From positions 62,001-126,000 of the forward strand of contig JAAFJP010000009.1 in assembly GCA_013298125.1 (NCBI GenBank): a stretch of DNA of 64,000 nucleotides, read 5' to 3'. A model generated the notes under the pieces. The model saw only the letters and a list, made by a program, of their open reading frames with translations. It was not told the DNA's origin and did no database searches. Of this stretch, positions 1 to 7,746 are shown in pieces. Position numbers and translations under genes: made by a program. Origin of the DNA: Cytophagales bacterium (GTDB lineage Bacteria; Bacteroidota; Bacteroidia; Cytophagales; Spirosomataceae). Position 1 is the stretch's first letter, and each line of letters opens with the position of its first letter.

Positions 1-1460
1 TTCCCTCCAAACTCTATCATCTGTGTTTTTCCAATAGGTGTCTGATAATCAACCTGTAAGGTAGTTTCCTGATTAGAACTTGGATTGGTATTCGTGATAA
101 GGTTTGAGCCGTCTGGAAGTCCAGCGATTTTGTTCGTGAAATCATTGACACGATTATTTCTACTAAACTGCCCAGAAATGGTCAATTCTTGTTGAGGTTT
201 TTTATAGGTATGAACATAGTCAATATTGGCATCTACGTTGTTTGAATTATCAATAGATTCTACATCACGAGTTGTTGAAATAGCCAACGGTGTGTTTGGC
301 AACAGACCTCTATAAATCTGTGTCAATAAACCATCCTGATAATTGTATTGATTTCTTGCACCCAACTTCAATGAGGCGGTGATAGAGTTAGTCTTATTGA
401 TGTCCCAGTCCCAACCGAACTGATAATTTCCGAATAATCCACTATTGCGAGTTTCTGCCCCTTGTACATTGGTAGTTTGATTTCCGAATGAATCCGATGT
501 AATTTGGGTATTATCAAAACGCCCATTGATATTATAATTGGCACGTCCAAAACCACCTACCGAGAAGCCCATCGTACCTTTGCGGTAGTTTCCGTTCAGC
601 GATAAATTGCCCCCTCTGATTCCAACGCTGGTATCCATATTGAGCGTAAGTCCTTGAAGCGTATTCTTTTTTGTAATAATATTAATAATTCCAGATGAAC
701 CCTCTGCATCGTATTTAGCTGAGGGTGAAGTAATTACCTCCACCGACTTAATCATATCGGCAGGAATTTGCTTCAATGCATCGGCAACACTACTGGCAAT
801 GATGGTTGAGGGTTTATTGTTTATCAAAACCTTCACATTTGAACTACCTCTCAAAGATACATTACCGTCTAAATCAACCGTTAATGAAGGTACTTTTCGT
901 AAAACATCCGCACCATCGCCCCCTTTATTGCTGGCATCTTTCTCAGCATTATATACCATTCTATCTACTTTGTCTTCAATTAGCGAACGTTGTCCTTCAA
1001 CGGTAACTTCTGCCAAATTTTGAGTGCTATAACCTAACTTAATCACGCCCAAATCAATCTCATCATTTTTATTAACAATATTGACATCCATTTTCTTGGT
1101 TTGATAGCCCATGAAAGAAATGGATAAAATATATTCACCCGTAGCTACACGAGTGATTGAAAATTTACCCTTATCATCACAGATTGCTCCATCGACAGGT
1201 TTTTTGGTAGCTTTCACCATCAAGGCAACACTGGCATATTCAACCGCTTTTGAAACGGATGAATCAACTACATAGCCCGAAATTTTAGCTGAACCTTTGG
1301 GTTGAGCCTGTGCTGTACCAGGAATAGCCATTTGCTCTCTATCCTTGCGAGTGCCTCCGCCCATGCCAGGGAATCCTCCACCACCACCTGGACCAAACTG
1401 AGCTAAAATATCTGTAGAGAAAATGCTGAAAATTGTCAGAATTAGTAATATCTTTTTCAT
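1..1460 (-). CDS. Outer-membrane beta-barrel protein with N-terminal regulatory-like domain (C-terminus off the left edge)
   Basis: The ATG is at 1458-1460 and the frame stays open for about 486 codons to the window edge, so the C-terminal part is missing. The N-terminus is a signal peptide (MKKILLILTIFSIFS...LAQ), then a Gly/Pro-rich stretch with a GGGGG run. Next comes a carboxypeptidase-regulatory-like Ig fold (about residues 55-150, with ISGYVVDSS and GEYILSISFMGYQ) and a TonB-plug-like domain (VLRKVPSLTVDLDG, SPSAKYDAEGSSGIINIITKK), and then barrel strands. This layout is typical of the Bacteroidota 'outer membrane beta-barrel family' (OMP_b-brl_3), which resembles TonB-dependent receptors. 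The substrate cannot be told from sequence. No neighbour within 1.2 kb upstream. Confidence 0.85.
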   Translation of the reverse strand, partial: MKKILLILTIFSIFSTDILAQFGPGGGGGFPGMGGGTRKDREQMAIPGTAQAQPKGSAKISGYVVDSSVSKAVEYASVALMVKATKKPVDGAICDDKGKFSITRVATGEYILSISFMGYQTKKMDVNIVNKNDEIDLGVIKLGYSTQNLAEVTVEGQRSLIEDKVDRMVYNAEKDASNKGGDGADVLRKVPSLTVDLDGNVSLRGSSNVKVLINNKPSTIIASSVADALKQIPADMIKSVEVITSPSAKYDAEGSSGIINIITKKNTLQGLTLNMDTSVGIRGGNLSLNGNYRKGTMGFSVGGFGRANYNINGRFDNTQITSDSFGNQTTNVQGAETRNSGLFGNYQFGWDWDINKTNSITASLKLGARNQYNYQDGLLTQIYRGLLPNTPLAISTTRDVESIDNSNNVDANIDYVHTYKKPQQELTISGQFSRNNRVNDFTNKIAGLPDGSNLITNTNPSSNQETTLQVDYQTPIGKTQMIEFGG

Positions 1461-1794
1461 AAATCGTGTTTTTATTTTCGGATGAAACCTTTGGATTAAT
1501 AACCAAAATTAACGCAAATAGTTTGTCAATAAAATTAAAATAGTACAAATGGGGTGTTTTTCAGATAAGCGGAAAAACCTTGTAATCTGTCTATTAGATA
1601 AGATTATAACAAAAATGTTGCACATGAGAGTCTTAGTTTATGACAATTTTCGACCAATAGTGTAAGTGTGCCGATGAGAGAGAGATATTTGGAGTTTTGG
1701 AGATTTATAATTTCGATTTTGGCAAGGCTAAACAAATTATTATTGTACTTTATAAGTAGCCGAATGTGAATAAACGATGTCTATTTTATTAACC

Positions 1795-1893
1795 GAGCGT
1801 CGATCACCACAAAAGAGTCAGAAGAAAACAAAGGAATTGCTTATTTTGACTAACTATTGTTACCTTTTGTTTCTTTTGTGGCGACCAACACTC
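1795..1893 (-). repeat. Long imperfect palindrome, 22-bp arms
   Basis: The left arm 1795-1816 (ends in CCACAAAAGA) pairs with the right arm 1872-1893 (begins TCTTTTGTGG). The 22-bp arms differ at four positions. All four are C/T or A/G differences that become G-U wobbles in a minus-strand RNA, but A-C mismatches in a plus-strand RNA. This suggests the minus-strand transcript is the one that folds. A second partly matching pair (AACAAAGG / CCTTTTGTT) extends the stem inward. Function unknown. Confidence 0.6.
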
Positions 1894-1970
1894 GATACAG
1901 AAAATTAAACGTCATTTAATTAGTGTGCAAAAAACTTTAAATTGTCTTATTCTTATTTCAGAACACGCTT

Positions 1971-2075
1971 GCGAAACGCCGCACCGTTAAGATTAGTATA
2001 ATTAACAAGATTAATCATAAAAATCCTGTAAATCCTAAAATCGTGTTCCGACTGAGTCGCACAGACGGGGTTGCC
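1971..2075. repeat. Dispersed intergenic repeat words (ATCCTGTAAATCCTAAAATC family)
   Basis: GAACACG (1971-1977) is mirrored by CGTGTTC (2042-2048). Between them, at 2021-2042, lies a word (AATCCTGTAAATCCTAAAAT) that recurs with two changes at about 21126-21146. The following GACTGAGTCGCACAGACGG matches the words GTGCGACTCAGTCTGAG and CCCTGTCTG at 21007-21035. This is one member of a multi-locus non-coding repeat family. Confidence 0.55.
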
Positions 2076-2510
2076 TAAACAAATTATTGTTTTTCAAATA
2101 GTAGTAAAGACTATTTCACTCCATTTCGAGTATTCCAAAATTTTACCATATGTTAAATATATCGTAAATTCGACCTCTTTTTTCAACAAAAAAAACAAAA
2201 ATACTTGTTTCGTAAATATTTTAAGAGTAAAATTACAGTAGAATTTATAATCCATCATACAAAGGCATTTAAAGCGTATTTTTTTGCCTTCCTATTAAAA
2301 CATCCTTACTTCCCCTTTAAAATTATACTATCCTTACCCCCTTCAATTTATTAGTATCCTTACTGTCTTTTTCAAGTTATAAACGACTTTGAATTCACCC
2401 GTATGTCGTTATACCCCAAACCTTTTTTTTAAGGTTCGGTAACGCTGTATCTATATTTTAAACTTAACCCTTACTATCTCAAATGAAAGAAACTCCCATT
2501 GGCTGGCAGT

Positions 2511-2570
2511 TTTGATGAACTTCTGTTTATCAAAGTTCTGCTATTACTGATTCCGCTTCAAATCAGTAGT
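2511..2570 (+). promoter_or_regulatory. Two hairpins in the leader of the decarboxylase gene, one with alternative pairings
   Basis: ATTACTGATT (2543-2552) pairs with AATCAGTAGT (2561-2570), a 10-bp stem with one G-U pair and an 8-nt loop. Just upstream, two mutually exclusive pairings are possible. TTTGAT (2511-2516) can pair with ATCAAA (2529-2534), and GAACTT (2517-2522) with AAGTTC (2533-2538). The block ends 79 nt before the start codon. No U-tract follows, so it is not a simple terminator. A role in controlling the downstream polyamine-type gene is inference. Confidence 0.4.
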
Positions 2571-2649
2571 ATTAAAAGTGAAGCACCCAAAAACCCATAT
2601 CATAATTAAGGATAACGAACACTAATAATTTAACCGAAATTAGCCGCAG

Positions 2650-3813
2650 ATGGAAACAATCAAAGCAATTGCCGAACAACACGGCACTCCTATTATTTTA
2701 TTTTCAGAAAATGAATTTACTCGTGTATATAAGTCCATACAATCGTATTTGCCACGTGTAAAACATCATTTTGCTCTAAAACCACTTCCTACCAAAGAAT
2801 GTATCCAAGCCATTTCAGCCTGTGACGGCTACTTGGATATTGCTTCCATCGGAGAGTTAGAATTGGTAAAAAGTGCTGACCCAAGCATGGTAGCCCGTAC
2901 CGTTTACACTCACCCAATCAAAAAAGAGGCTGATATTGAAACAGCCGCTCTAAATGGCATCAAAACCATGGTTGCTGAGAATTTTACGGAATTACGAAAA
3001 ATAATGAAAGTAGCCCCTGAGATGAATGTCTTGCTCAGAATTGCCTTTCCAAACGAAGAAGCCCGATGTAATCTCTCGGAAAGATACGGTGCCGACGAAG
3101 AACGATTTGAACGACTGTACGCCTTCGCTCATAAAATTGGAGCAAACGTAATAGGCTGTTCGTTTCACGTAGGTAGCCAAATGCAACAACCCAACGAACA
3201 CGTAAACGCTATCAGAGAATGTCGTAGAATTTATAATTGGGTTTACGAAAATTTTGGCGTAAAATTCAAGGTATTGGATATTGGAGGAGGATTCCCTGCC
3301 AAATATACCAAAGACGATATGGATTTAGAAGACTTCTGCGAACCAATCAGAGAGGTTTTGGATGAGCTTTTTGAAGATGAAATGGACATTTGGTCTGAAC
3401 CTGGCAGAAGTATCGCCGCCAATTGCCACATCGCCGTTACGCAGGTTATCGGGAAGGTTTGGAAGAACAACAGAATGTGGTATTATTTGGACGATGGCGT
3501 GTATGGAACGTATGCTGGTATGATGTATGAAGACATTAGCTATGAATTGCATCCGACCAAATACTCCGAAGAAGAACCCATACTTTCTGTTTTTGCAGGA
3601 CCTACTTGTGACAGCATTGACGTAATTCTGAAAAATGTAATGTATCAACCCCTCGAAGTGGGAGATTATTTATATTCCATCAGAATTGGAGCTTATGGCT
3701 GGGCAAGTCGAACCCAATTCAATTTATTAGCCGAATCCCGAATTATACCTTATGATTTTGATTTAGTAGCAATAGAAGAGTTCATTGAAGAGTCACAATT
3801 AGTATTAGCATAG
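2650..3813 (+). CDS. Fold-III PLP-dependent decarboxylase, ornithine/lysine decarboxylase type
   Basis: 387 aa, close to the usual length of group IV (eukaryotic-like) ornithine decarboxylases. PLP-binding Lys44 sits in FALKP. FHVGSQ (about 172-177), GGGFP (212-216) and SEPGRS (249-254) bind the cofactor in the alanine-racemase-like barrel. GPTCDSID (317-324) carries the cysteine and aspartate that the partner subunit contributes to the active site in this family. It should decarboxylate ornithine or lysine to putrescine or cadaverine in the cytoplasm. The specificity (ornithine, lysine, diaminopimelate or carboxynorspermidine) is inferred from the GPTCD motif, which favours ornithine/lysine. 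A strong terminator follows, and the gene appears to be transcribed alone with a long leader. Confidence 0.85.
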   Translation: METIKAIAEQHGTPIILFSENEFTRVYKSIQSYLPRVKHHFALKPLPTKECIQAISACDGYLDIASIGELELVKSADPSMVARTVYTHPIKKEADIETAALNGIKTMVAENFTELRKIMKVAPEMNVLLRIAFPNEEARCNLSERYGADEERFERLYAFAHKIGANVIGCSFHVGSQMQQPNEHVNAIRECRRIYNWVYENFGVKFKVLDIGGGFPAKYTKDDMDLEDFCEPIREVLDELFEDEMDIWSEPGRSIAANCHIAVTQVIGKVWKNNRMWYYLDDGVYGTYAGMMYEDISYELHPTKYSEEEPILSVFAGPTCDSIDVILKNVMYQPLEVGDYLYSIRIGAYGWASRTQFNLLAESRIIPYDFDLVAIEEFIEESQLVLA

Positions 3814-3882
3814 ATTACCCTGATTTCAGTTTATCGAAACAGGTTTTGATACATTACAAAACAAGGATATAAAACAACATTT

Positions 3883-3932
3883 AAGCGGTAGTCTCTGGAT
3901 TTTACAGAGGTTGCCGCTTTTTATTTTTTGGT
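3883..3932 (+). terminator. Intrinsic terminator after the decarboxylase gene
   Basis: A 15-nt arm (3883-3897) pairs with 3905-3919, followed by a T-rich tract (TTTATTTTTTGG). Three arm differences are all G-U wobbles in the plus-strand RNA, which fixes the direction as that of the decarboxylase gene. Confidence 0.8.
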
Positions 3933-3970
3933 TCTTCTACGATTTATACGAAAATATAGTTCGAGTATGA

Positions 3971-4003
3971 ACGTCGTGGAGGTTTTGAACCTCCACGACG
4001 TTA
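3971..4003. repeat. Perfect 15-bp palindrome (AACGTCGTGG...CCACGACGTT)
   Basis: The arms 3971-3985 and 3989-4003 are exact inverse complements around a 3-nt loop. The outer ends (AACGTCGT / ACGACGTT) are the same as those of the palindrome embedded in the reductase gene at 20581-20625, so both probably belong to one dispersed family. Confidence 0.75.
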
Positions 4004-4038
4004 GTTCCAATACAAATTATAATTGAATCTTCTCTTTG

Positions 4039-4137
4039 ATACTTGGGGAAATATACTAATTTTAATAACATTTCCCCAAGTATAATTTGCTATACTTGGG
4101 AAAATGTATCGTTTTAAACCACATTTCCCCAAGTATA
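4039..4137. repeat. Double palindrome built from the word ATACTTGGGGAAAT
   Basis: The word ATACTTGGGGAAAT (4039-4052) is followed by its inverse complement ending at 4083. Then a second, slightly degenerate word (TATACTTGGGAAAATGT, from 4091) is followed by its inverse (ACATTTCCCCAAGTATA, 4121-4137). Four copies alternate in orientation. The block lies just upstream of the epimerase promoter. Confidence 0.75.
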
Positions 4138-4153
4138 AAGACAATCCGTTTCG

Positions 4154-4161
4154 TAAATTTG
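4154..4161 (+). promoter_or_regulatory. Bacteroidota -7 element (TAAATTTG)
   Basis: It matches TAnnTTTG and lies 26 nt before the epimerase start codon, implying a very short leader. No convincing -33 TTTG is seen. Confidence 0.5.
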
Positions 4162-4186
4162 TAAAAACATACGAAACCTTCTCATC

Positions 4187-5056
4187 ATGCAAACCCTAAA
4201 AAACCAAAACCTCACCATCCAAATCACCCCAAAAGGGGCAGAACTCACCAGCATTTTCAACCACGAAAATCAAACGGAATATATGTGGAATGCTGACCCA
4301 AAATTTTGGGGTAAATCATCTCCCGTTTTGTTTCCGATTGTGGGTTATTTGAAAGAAAACATCTATCGTTTTGAGGAACAAGAATACACCCTCCCACGTC
4401 ACGGATTTGCTCGTGATAGAGAATTTATTGTAGAAAAATCTGACGAAAATAGTGTTACTTTTTTATTGACTCACGATGAAAATACGCTGAAAGTTTATCC
4501 CTTCAAATTTGAGTTTCGAATGATTTATACATTGGAAAATAATACCTTGAATGTTATGTATTCCGTAAAAAATATTGGGGAAAATAAAATGTATTCTTCC
4601 GTAGGTGGGCATCCAGCTTTTGCTGTTCCTTTGGCAAAAAATACAGACTACAATGACTATTATTTAGAATTCAATAAAACAGAAACCTTCAAACGTTGGG
4701 GACTTACTCCCGAGGGTTTAATCGAAACACAACCATTTGATTTTCTGACAGATACAGATAGATTATATTTAACAAAAGAACTATTTTATAACGATGCGAT
4801 TGTCTTCAAAAATCTTGAATCTACGTCAGTTATTCTGAAACCAGACAAAATAAATCAACAATTACAATTTGACTTTGAGGGCTTTCCGTACTTAGGAATT
4901 TGGGCGGCAAAAGATGCTGATTTTGTTTGTATTGAACCTTGGTGTGGCATTGCCGACTCAGCAAATCATAACCAAGAATTGACAGAGAAAGAGGGGATGA
5001 TTTGTTTAGATTTGGGTGGGAGTTTTGAGAGGAGTTGGCGGGTTACTATTGACTAA
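4187..5056 (+). CDS. Aldose 1-epimerase family protein
   Basis: 289 aa, the size of the short LacX/YeaD-like branch of the galactose-mutarotase fold. Conserved residues visible are PRHGFAR (His72), VGGHPAF (His142, general-acid position) and the catalytic-base motif CIEPWCG with Glu250. No signal peptide is present, so the protein is cytoplasmic. It probably interconverts anomers of a free or phosphorylated sugar, but the substrate is not readable. It stands alone with its own promoter, and a small minus-strand ORF lies convergent 31 nt downstream. The ATG at 4187 is the first in frame after the -7 element. Confidence 0.85.
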   Translation: MQTLKNQNLTIQITPKGAELTSIFNHENQTEYMWNADPKFWGKSSPVLFPIVGYLKENIYRFEEQEYTLPRHGFARDREFIVEKSDENSVTFLLTHDENTLKVYPFKFEFRMIYTLENNTLNVMYSVKNIGENKMYSSVGGHPAFAVPLAKNTDYNDYYLEFNKTETFKRWGLTPEGLIETQPFDFLTDTDRLYLTKELFYNDAIVFKNLESTSVILKPDKINQQLQFDFEGFPYLGIWAAKDADFVCIEPWCGIADSANHNQELTEKEGMICLDLGGSFERSWRVTID

Positions 5057-5087
5057 AAATATCAAACTTAATACTCGCACTTTTAAA

Positions 5088-5255
5088 TTATTTCTGACCT
5101 TCTCTTTGTTTCAACAAACTATAATCAGAATAATGAGGTTCTGTATCTCTTTTTGCTAATGCTCTGAAAACACTATCATATTCTTTAAAAGTCTCATCAA
5201 GAGCTTTTTCAAATAATTCATCTCTGGTTAATTGTTCTTCCGTTGATTCTTCCAT
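5088..5255 (-). CDS. Small hypothetical protein, 55 aa
   Basis: The ORF runs from the ATG at 5253-5255 to the TAA at 5088-5090. The product begins MEESTEEQLTRDELFEKA and is acidic at the start, helical and mixed-charge in composition (KEYDSVFRALAKRD), with no signal or membrane segment. Codon use looks like that of its neighbours. It is convergent with the epimerase gene and divergent from malic enzyme. I do not recognise a family. It could be a regulatory peptide or the antitoxin-like remnant of a lost pair, but nothing proves expression. Confidence 0.55.
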   Translation of the reverse strand: MEESTEEQLTRDELFEKALDETFKEYDSVFRALAKRDTEPHYSDYSLLKQREGQK

Positions 5256-5346
5256 TTTCTTACTTATTTAAATGAATCACCAATTTACGATTTCTTTACA
5301 TAATTTAAAAGAAAAAACATATCAACGATAAATCAGCATCCTGTTG

Positions 5347-5354
5347 TATTTTTG
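5347..5354 (+). promoter_or_regulatory. Bacteroidota -7 element (TATTTTTG)
   Basis: It matches TAnnTTTG, 35 nt before the malic enzyme start codon. Confidence 0.5.
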
Positions 5355-5388
5355 TAAAACAAACTAAAAACAAAAATTATTACCTCCC

Positions 5389-7662
5389 ATGAGCCAAAAA
5401 CCAATCCGAAAACAAGATGCCTTAGATTATCACTCCAAAGGTCGCCCTGGCAAAATCGCCGTTATCTCCACCAAAGAAACTGAAACCCAACGTGACCTTT
5501 CATTAGCCTATTCGCCTGGGGTTGCCGAGCCTTGTTTAGAAATTGCTGCCAATAAAGAAAATGTCTATAAATACACTTCAAAGGGCAATTTGGTAGCTGT
5601 TATCTCCAACGGAACAGCCGTTTTGGGCTTAGGAAATATCGGTGCGGAAGCCTCAAAACCCGTCATGGAAGGGAAGGCTGTTTTGTTCAAAATCTTTGCG
5701 GATATTGATGTTTTTGATATAGAACTAAATACCGAAGACCCCGAGGAACTCATCCGTACGGTCAAGATTCTTGAACCTACTTTTGGGGGTGTGAATTTAG
5801 AAGATATTAAGTCTCCCGAGTGCTTTGAGATTGAGGAAAGATTGAGAAAAGACCTCAATATTCCCATCATGCACGACGACCAACACGGCACTGCCATCAT
5901 TTCGGGAGCGGCTTTGTTGAATGCTTTGGAAATTGTAGGAAAGAAAATCGAAGAATGTCGTTTCACGGTATCGGGGGCGGGAGCAGCGGCACTTTCTTGC
6001 ATGAAATTATACTTGGGTTTGGGAGCAAAAGTAGAGAATATTTTGATGTTCGATAAAGACGGGCTCATCTCAAAATCTCGTACTGATTTAAACAAATATG
6101 TTGCTCCATTTGCTTCTGAACGCACTGATATTCAAACACTTGCCGAAGCAATGGTCGGTGCAGACGTATTCTTGGGGCTTTCGGTTGGAAATATCGTGAA
6201 TCAAGATATGATTAAATCCATGGCGAAAGATGCAGTCGTGTTTGCGATGGCAAATCCAACGCCTGAAATCTCTTACGAAGATGCCATTGCTGCCCGTGAG
6301 GACATCATCATGGCAACAGGTCGTTCAGATTTTCCTAATCAGGTCAATAACGTTTTGGGCTTTCCGTACATATTCAGAGGTGCGTTGGATGTGCGAGCGA
6401 CAGAGATTGATGAAAATATGAAAATGGCGGCAGCAAAAGCTCTGGCAGCCTTAGCCAAAAAACCCGTTCCAGATATTGTAAACTTAGCTTACAACGAAAA
6501 AAACTTAACTTTCGGGCGAACTTACATCATTCCAAAACCCGTTGACCCACGCTTAATCACCACAGTTTCACCAGCCGTAGCTCGTGCGGCAATGGAATCT
6601 GGATTGGCTCAAAAACCTATTACCGATTGGGACGCTTATGAGTTAGAATTGAGCAAAAGATTAGGCTTGGATAATCAATTGATGAAATACATCGTCAATC
6701 GTGCCAAGCGTTCACCTAAGCGAGTAGTTTTTGCCGATGCTGAAAATTTGAAGGTTTTAAAAGCCGTTCAACAGTCGAAAGATGAGGGGATTTGTACTCC
6801 GATTTTGTTAGGAGACGTTAAGAAAATAAAGGGCTTAATCGAAGCTAACAGTCTGGATTTATGCGATGTAGAGATTATTGATACACGTTCGCCTGAGTCA
6901 GTTGAGCGTTTGAAACACTACGGAGATTTGTTTTTCGAGAAAAGAAAACGTAAAGGTTATAACCAATACGAAGCTCATAAACAGATGCAAGTTCGTAGTT
7001 ATTTTGGCTCTATGATGGTCGAAACGGGCGATGCAGATTGTGTAATTTCTGGTTTGACTCGTAATTATCCAGATGCTATTCGTCCCGCTTTGCAGATTAT
7101 TGGTCGTGAGGAAGGCGTGAAAAAAGTATCGGGTATGTATATTTTACTCACGAAAAAAGGACCTGTTTTCTTCTCAGATACGACGGTTAATTTCAATCCA
7201 ACCGTTGAAGATATTGTCGAAATAACCGAGCTTACTTCCAAAGCTGTTGAGCAATTTAATTTGAAACCAAGAATTGCACTTTTGACTTATTCCAACTTCG
7301 GAACTGCCAACGGTGAAGATGCTTTGAAGATGCGTGAGGCTACGGCAATTTTACAGAAAAAACACCCTGAAATGATTGTAGAGGGTGAAATGCAAGCACA
7401 TTTAGCCTTTGATAATGAGTTAATTAAAGAAAATTATCCCTTCTCAAAACTCGCCGAAGAAGGAGCAAATACTTTAATTTTCCCAAATCTTTCTGCCGCC
7501 AATATTGCCTATAACTTATTGAAAGAAACCTCTGATATTGAGTATATTGGACCTATTTTATTGGGACTAAAAAAACCAGTTTACGTTCTTCAATTAGGTT
7601 CGTCTGTGCGTGAGATTGTGAACATGGTAGCAATTGCGGTTGTGGAGGCACAGGGGAAGTAG
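5389..7662 (+). CDS. maeB: NADP-dependent malic enzyme with C-terminal phosphotransacetylase-like domain
   Basis: 757 aa, the normal length of the large MaeB type. Residues about 1-425 form the malic enzyme: LAYSPGVAEPC near 40-50, metal/substrate motif HDDQHGTAI near 164-172, and the dinucleotide loop SGAGAAALSC near 194-203. Residues about 430-757 form a phosphate acetyl/butyryltransferase-like domain (VVFADAEN, NPTVEDIVEI, GANTLIFPNL) that in characterised homologues binds acetyl-CoA as an allosteric sensor rather than acting as an enzyme. It converts malate to pyruvate plus CO2 and NADPH in the cytoplasm. The stop codon abuts the left arm of a palindrome shared with argH. Confidence 0.95.
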   Translation: MSQKPIRKQDALDYHSKGRPGKIAVISTKETETQRDLSLAYSPGVAEPCLEIAANKENVYKYTSKGNLVAVISNGTAVLGLGNIGAEASKPVMEGKAVLFKIFADIDVFDIELNTEDPEELIRTVKILEPTFGGVNLEDIKSPECFEIEERLRKDLNIPIMHDDQHGTAIISGAALLNALEIVGKKIEECRFTVSGAGAAALSCMKLYLGLGAKVENILMFDKDGLISKSRTDLNKYVAPFASERTDIQTLAEAMVGADVFLGLSVGNIVNQDMIKSMAKDAVVFAMANPTPEISYEDAIAAREDIIMATGRSDFPNQVNNVLGFPYIFRGALDVRATEIDENMKMAAAKALAALAKKPVPDIVNLAYNEKNLTFGRTYIIPKPVDPRLITTVSPAVARAAMESGLAQKPITDWDAYELELSKRLGLDNQLMKYIVNRAKRSPKRVVFADAENLKVLKAVQQSKDEGICTPILLGDVKKIKGLIEANSLDLCDVEIIDTRSPESVERLKHYGDLFFEKRKRKGYNQYEAHKQMQVRSYFGSMMVETGDADCVISGLTRNYPDAIRPALQIIGREEGVKKVSGMYILLTKKGPVFFSDTTVNFNPTVEDIVEITELTSKAVEQFNLKPRIALLTYSNFGTANGEDALKMREATAILQKKHPEMIVEGEMQAHLAFDNELIKENYPFSKLAEEGANTLIFPNLSAANIAYNLLKETSDIEYIGPILLGLKKPVYVLQLGSSVREIVNMVAIAVVEAQGK

Positions 7663-7746
7663 ATGTTTGTTTTTCGATGCTCAGGTTTCGATGTTTAATA
7701 TTCGTTTTTCGATGTTCGGACTACAAACATCGAAAAACGAACATCT
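7661..7746. repeat. Palindrome between convergent malic enzyme and argH genes
   Basis: The left arm 7661-7679 and right arm 7728-7746 match at 18 of 19 positions. The inside repeats the word TTTTCGATG several times. The ends overlap the stop codons of both convergent genes, so the hairpin would form at the 3' end of either mRNA and may act as a two-way terminator or stabiliser. Confidence 0.7.

Larger units (their letters stand above)
1461..2649. other. 1.2-kb gene-free region
   Basis: No ORF with coding character was found on either strand. The stretch is AT-rich. It holds an imperfect palindrome (1795-1893), a patch of dispersed repeat words (1971-2075) and, near its right end, two hairpins in front of the decarboxylase gene (2511-2570). 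These are annotated separately. The rest shows nothing I can name. Confidence 0.6.

Noticed and set aside
5565-6125. 186-aa minus-strand open frame inside malic enzyme
   Set aside because: It lies entirely in a well-conserved gene on the other strand, and its translation has no recognisable domain.
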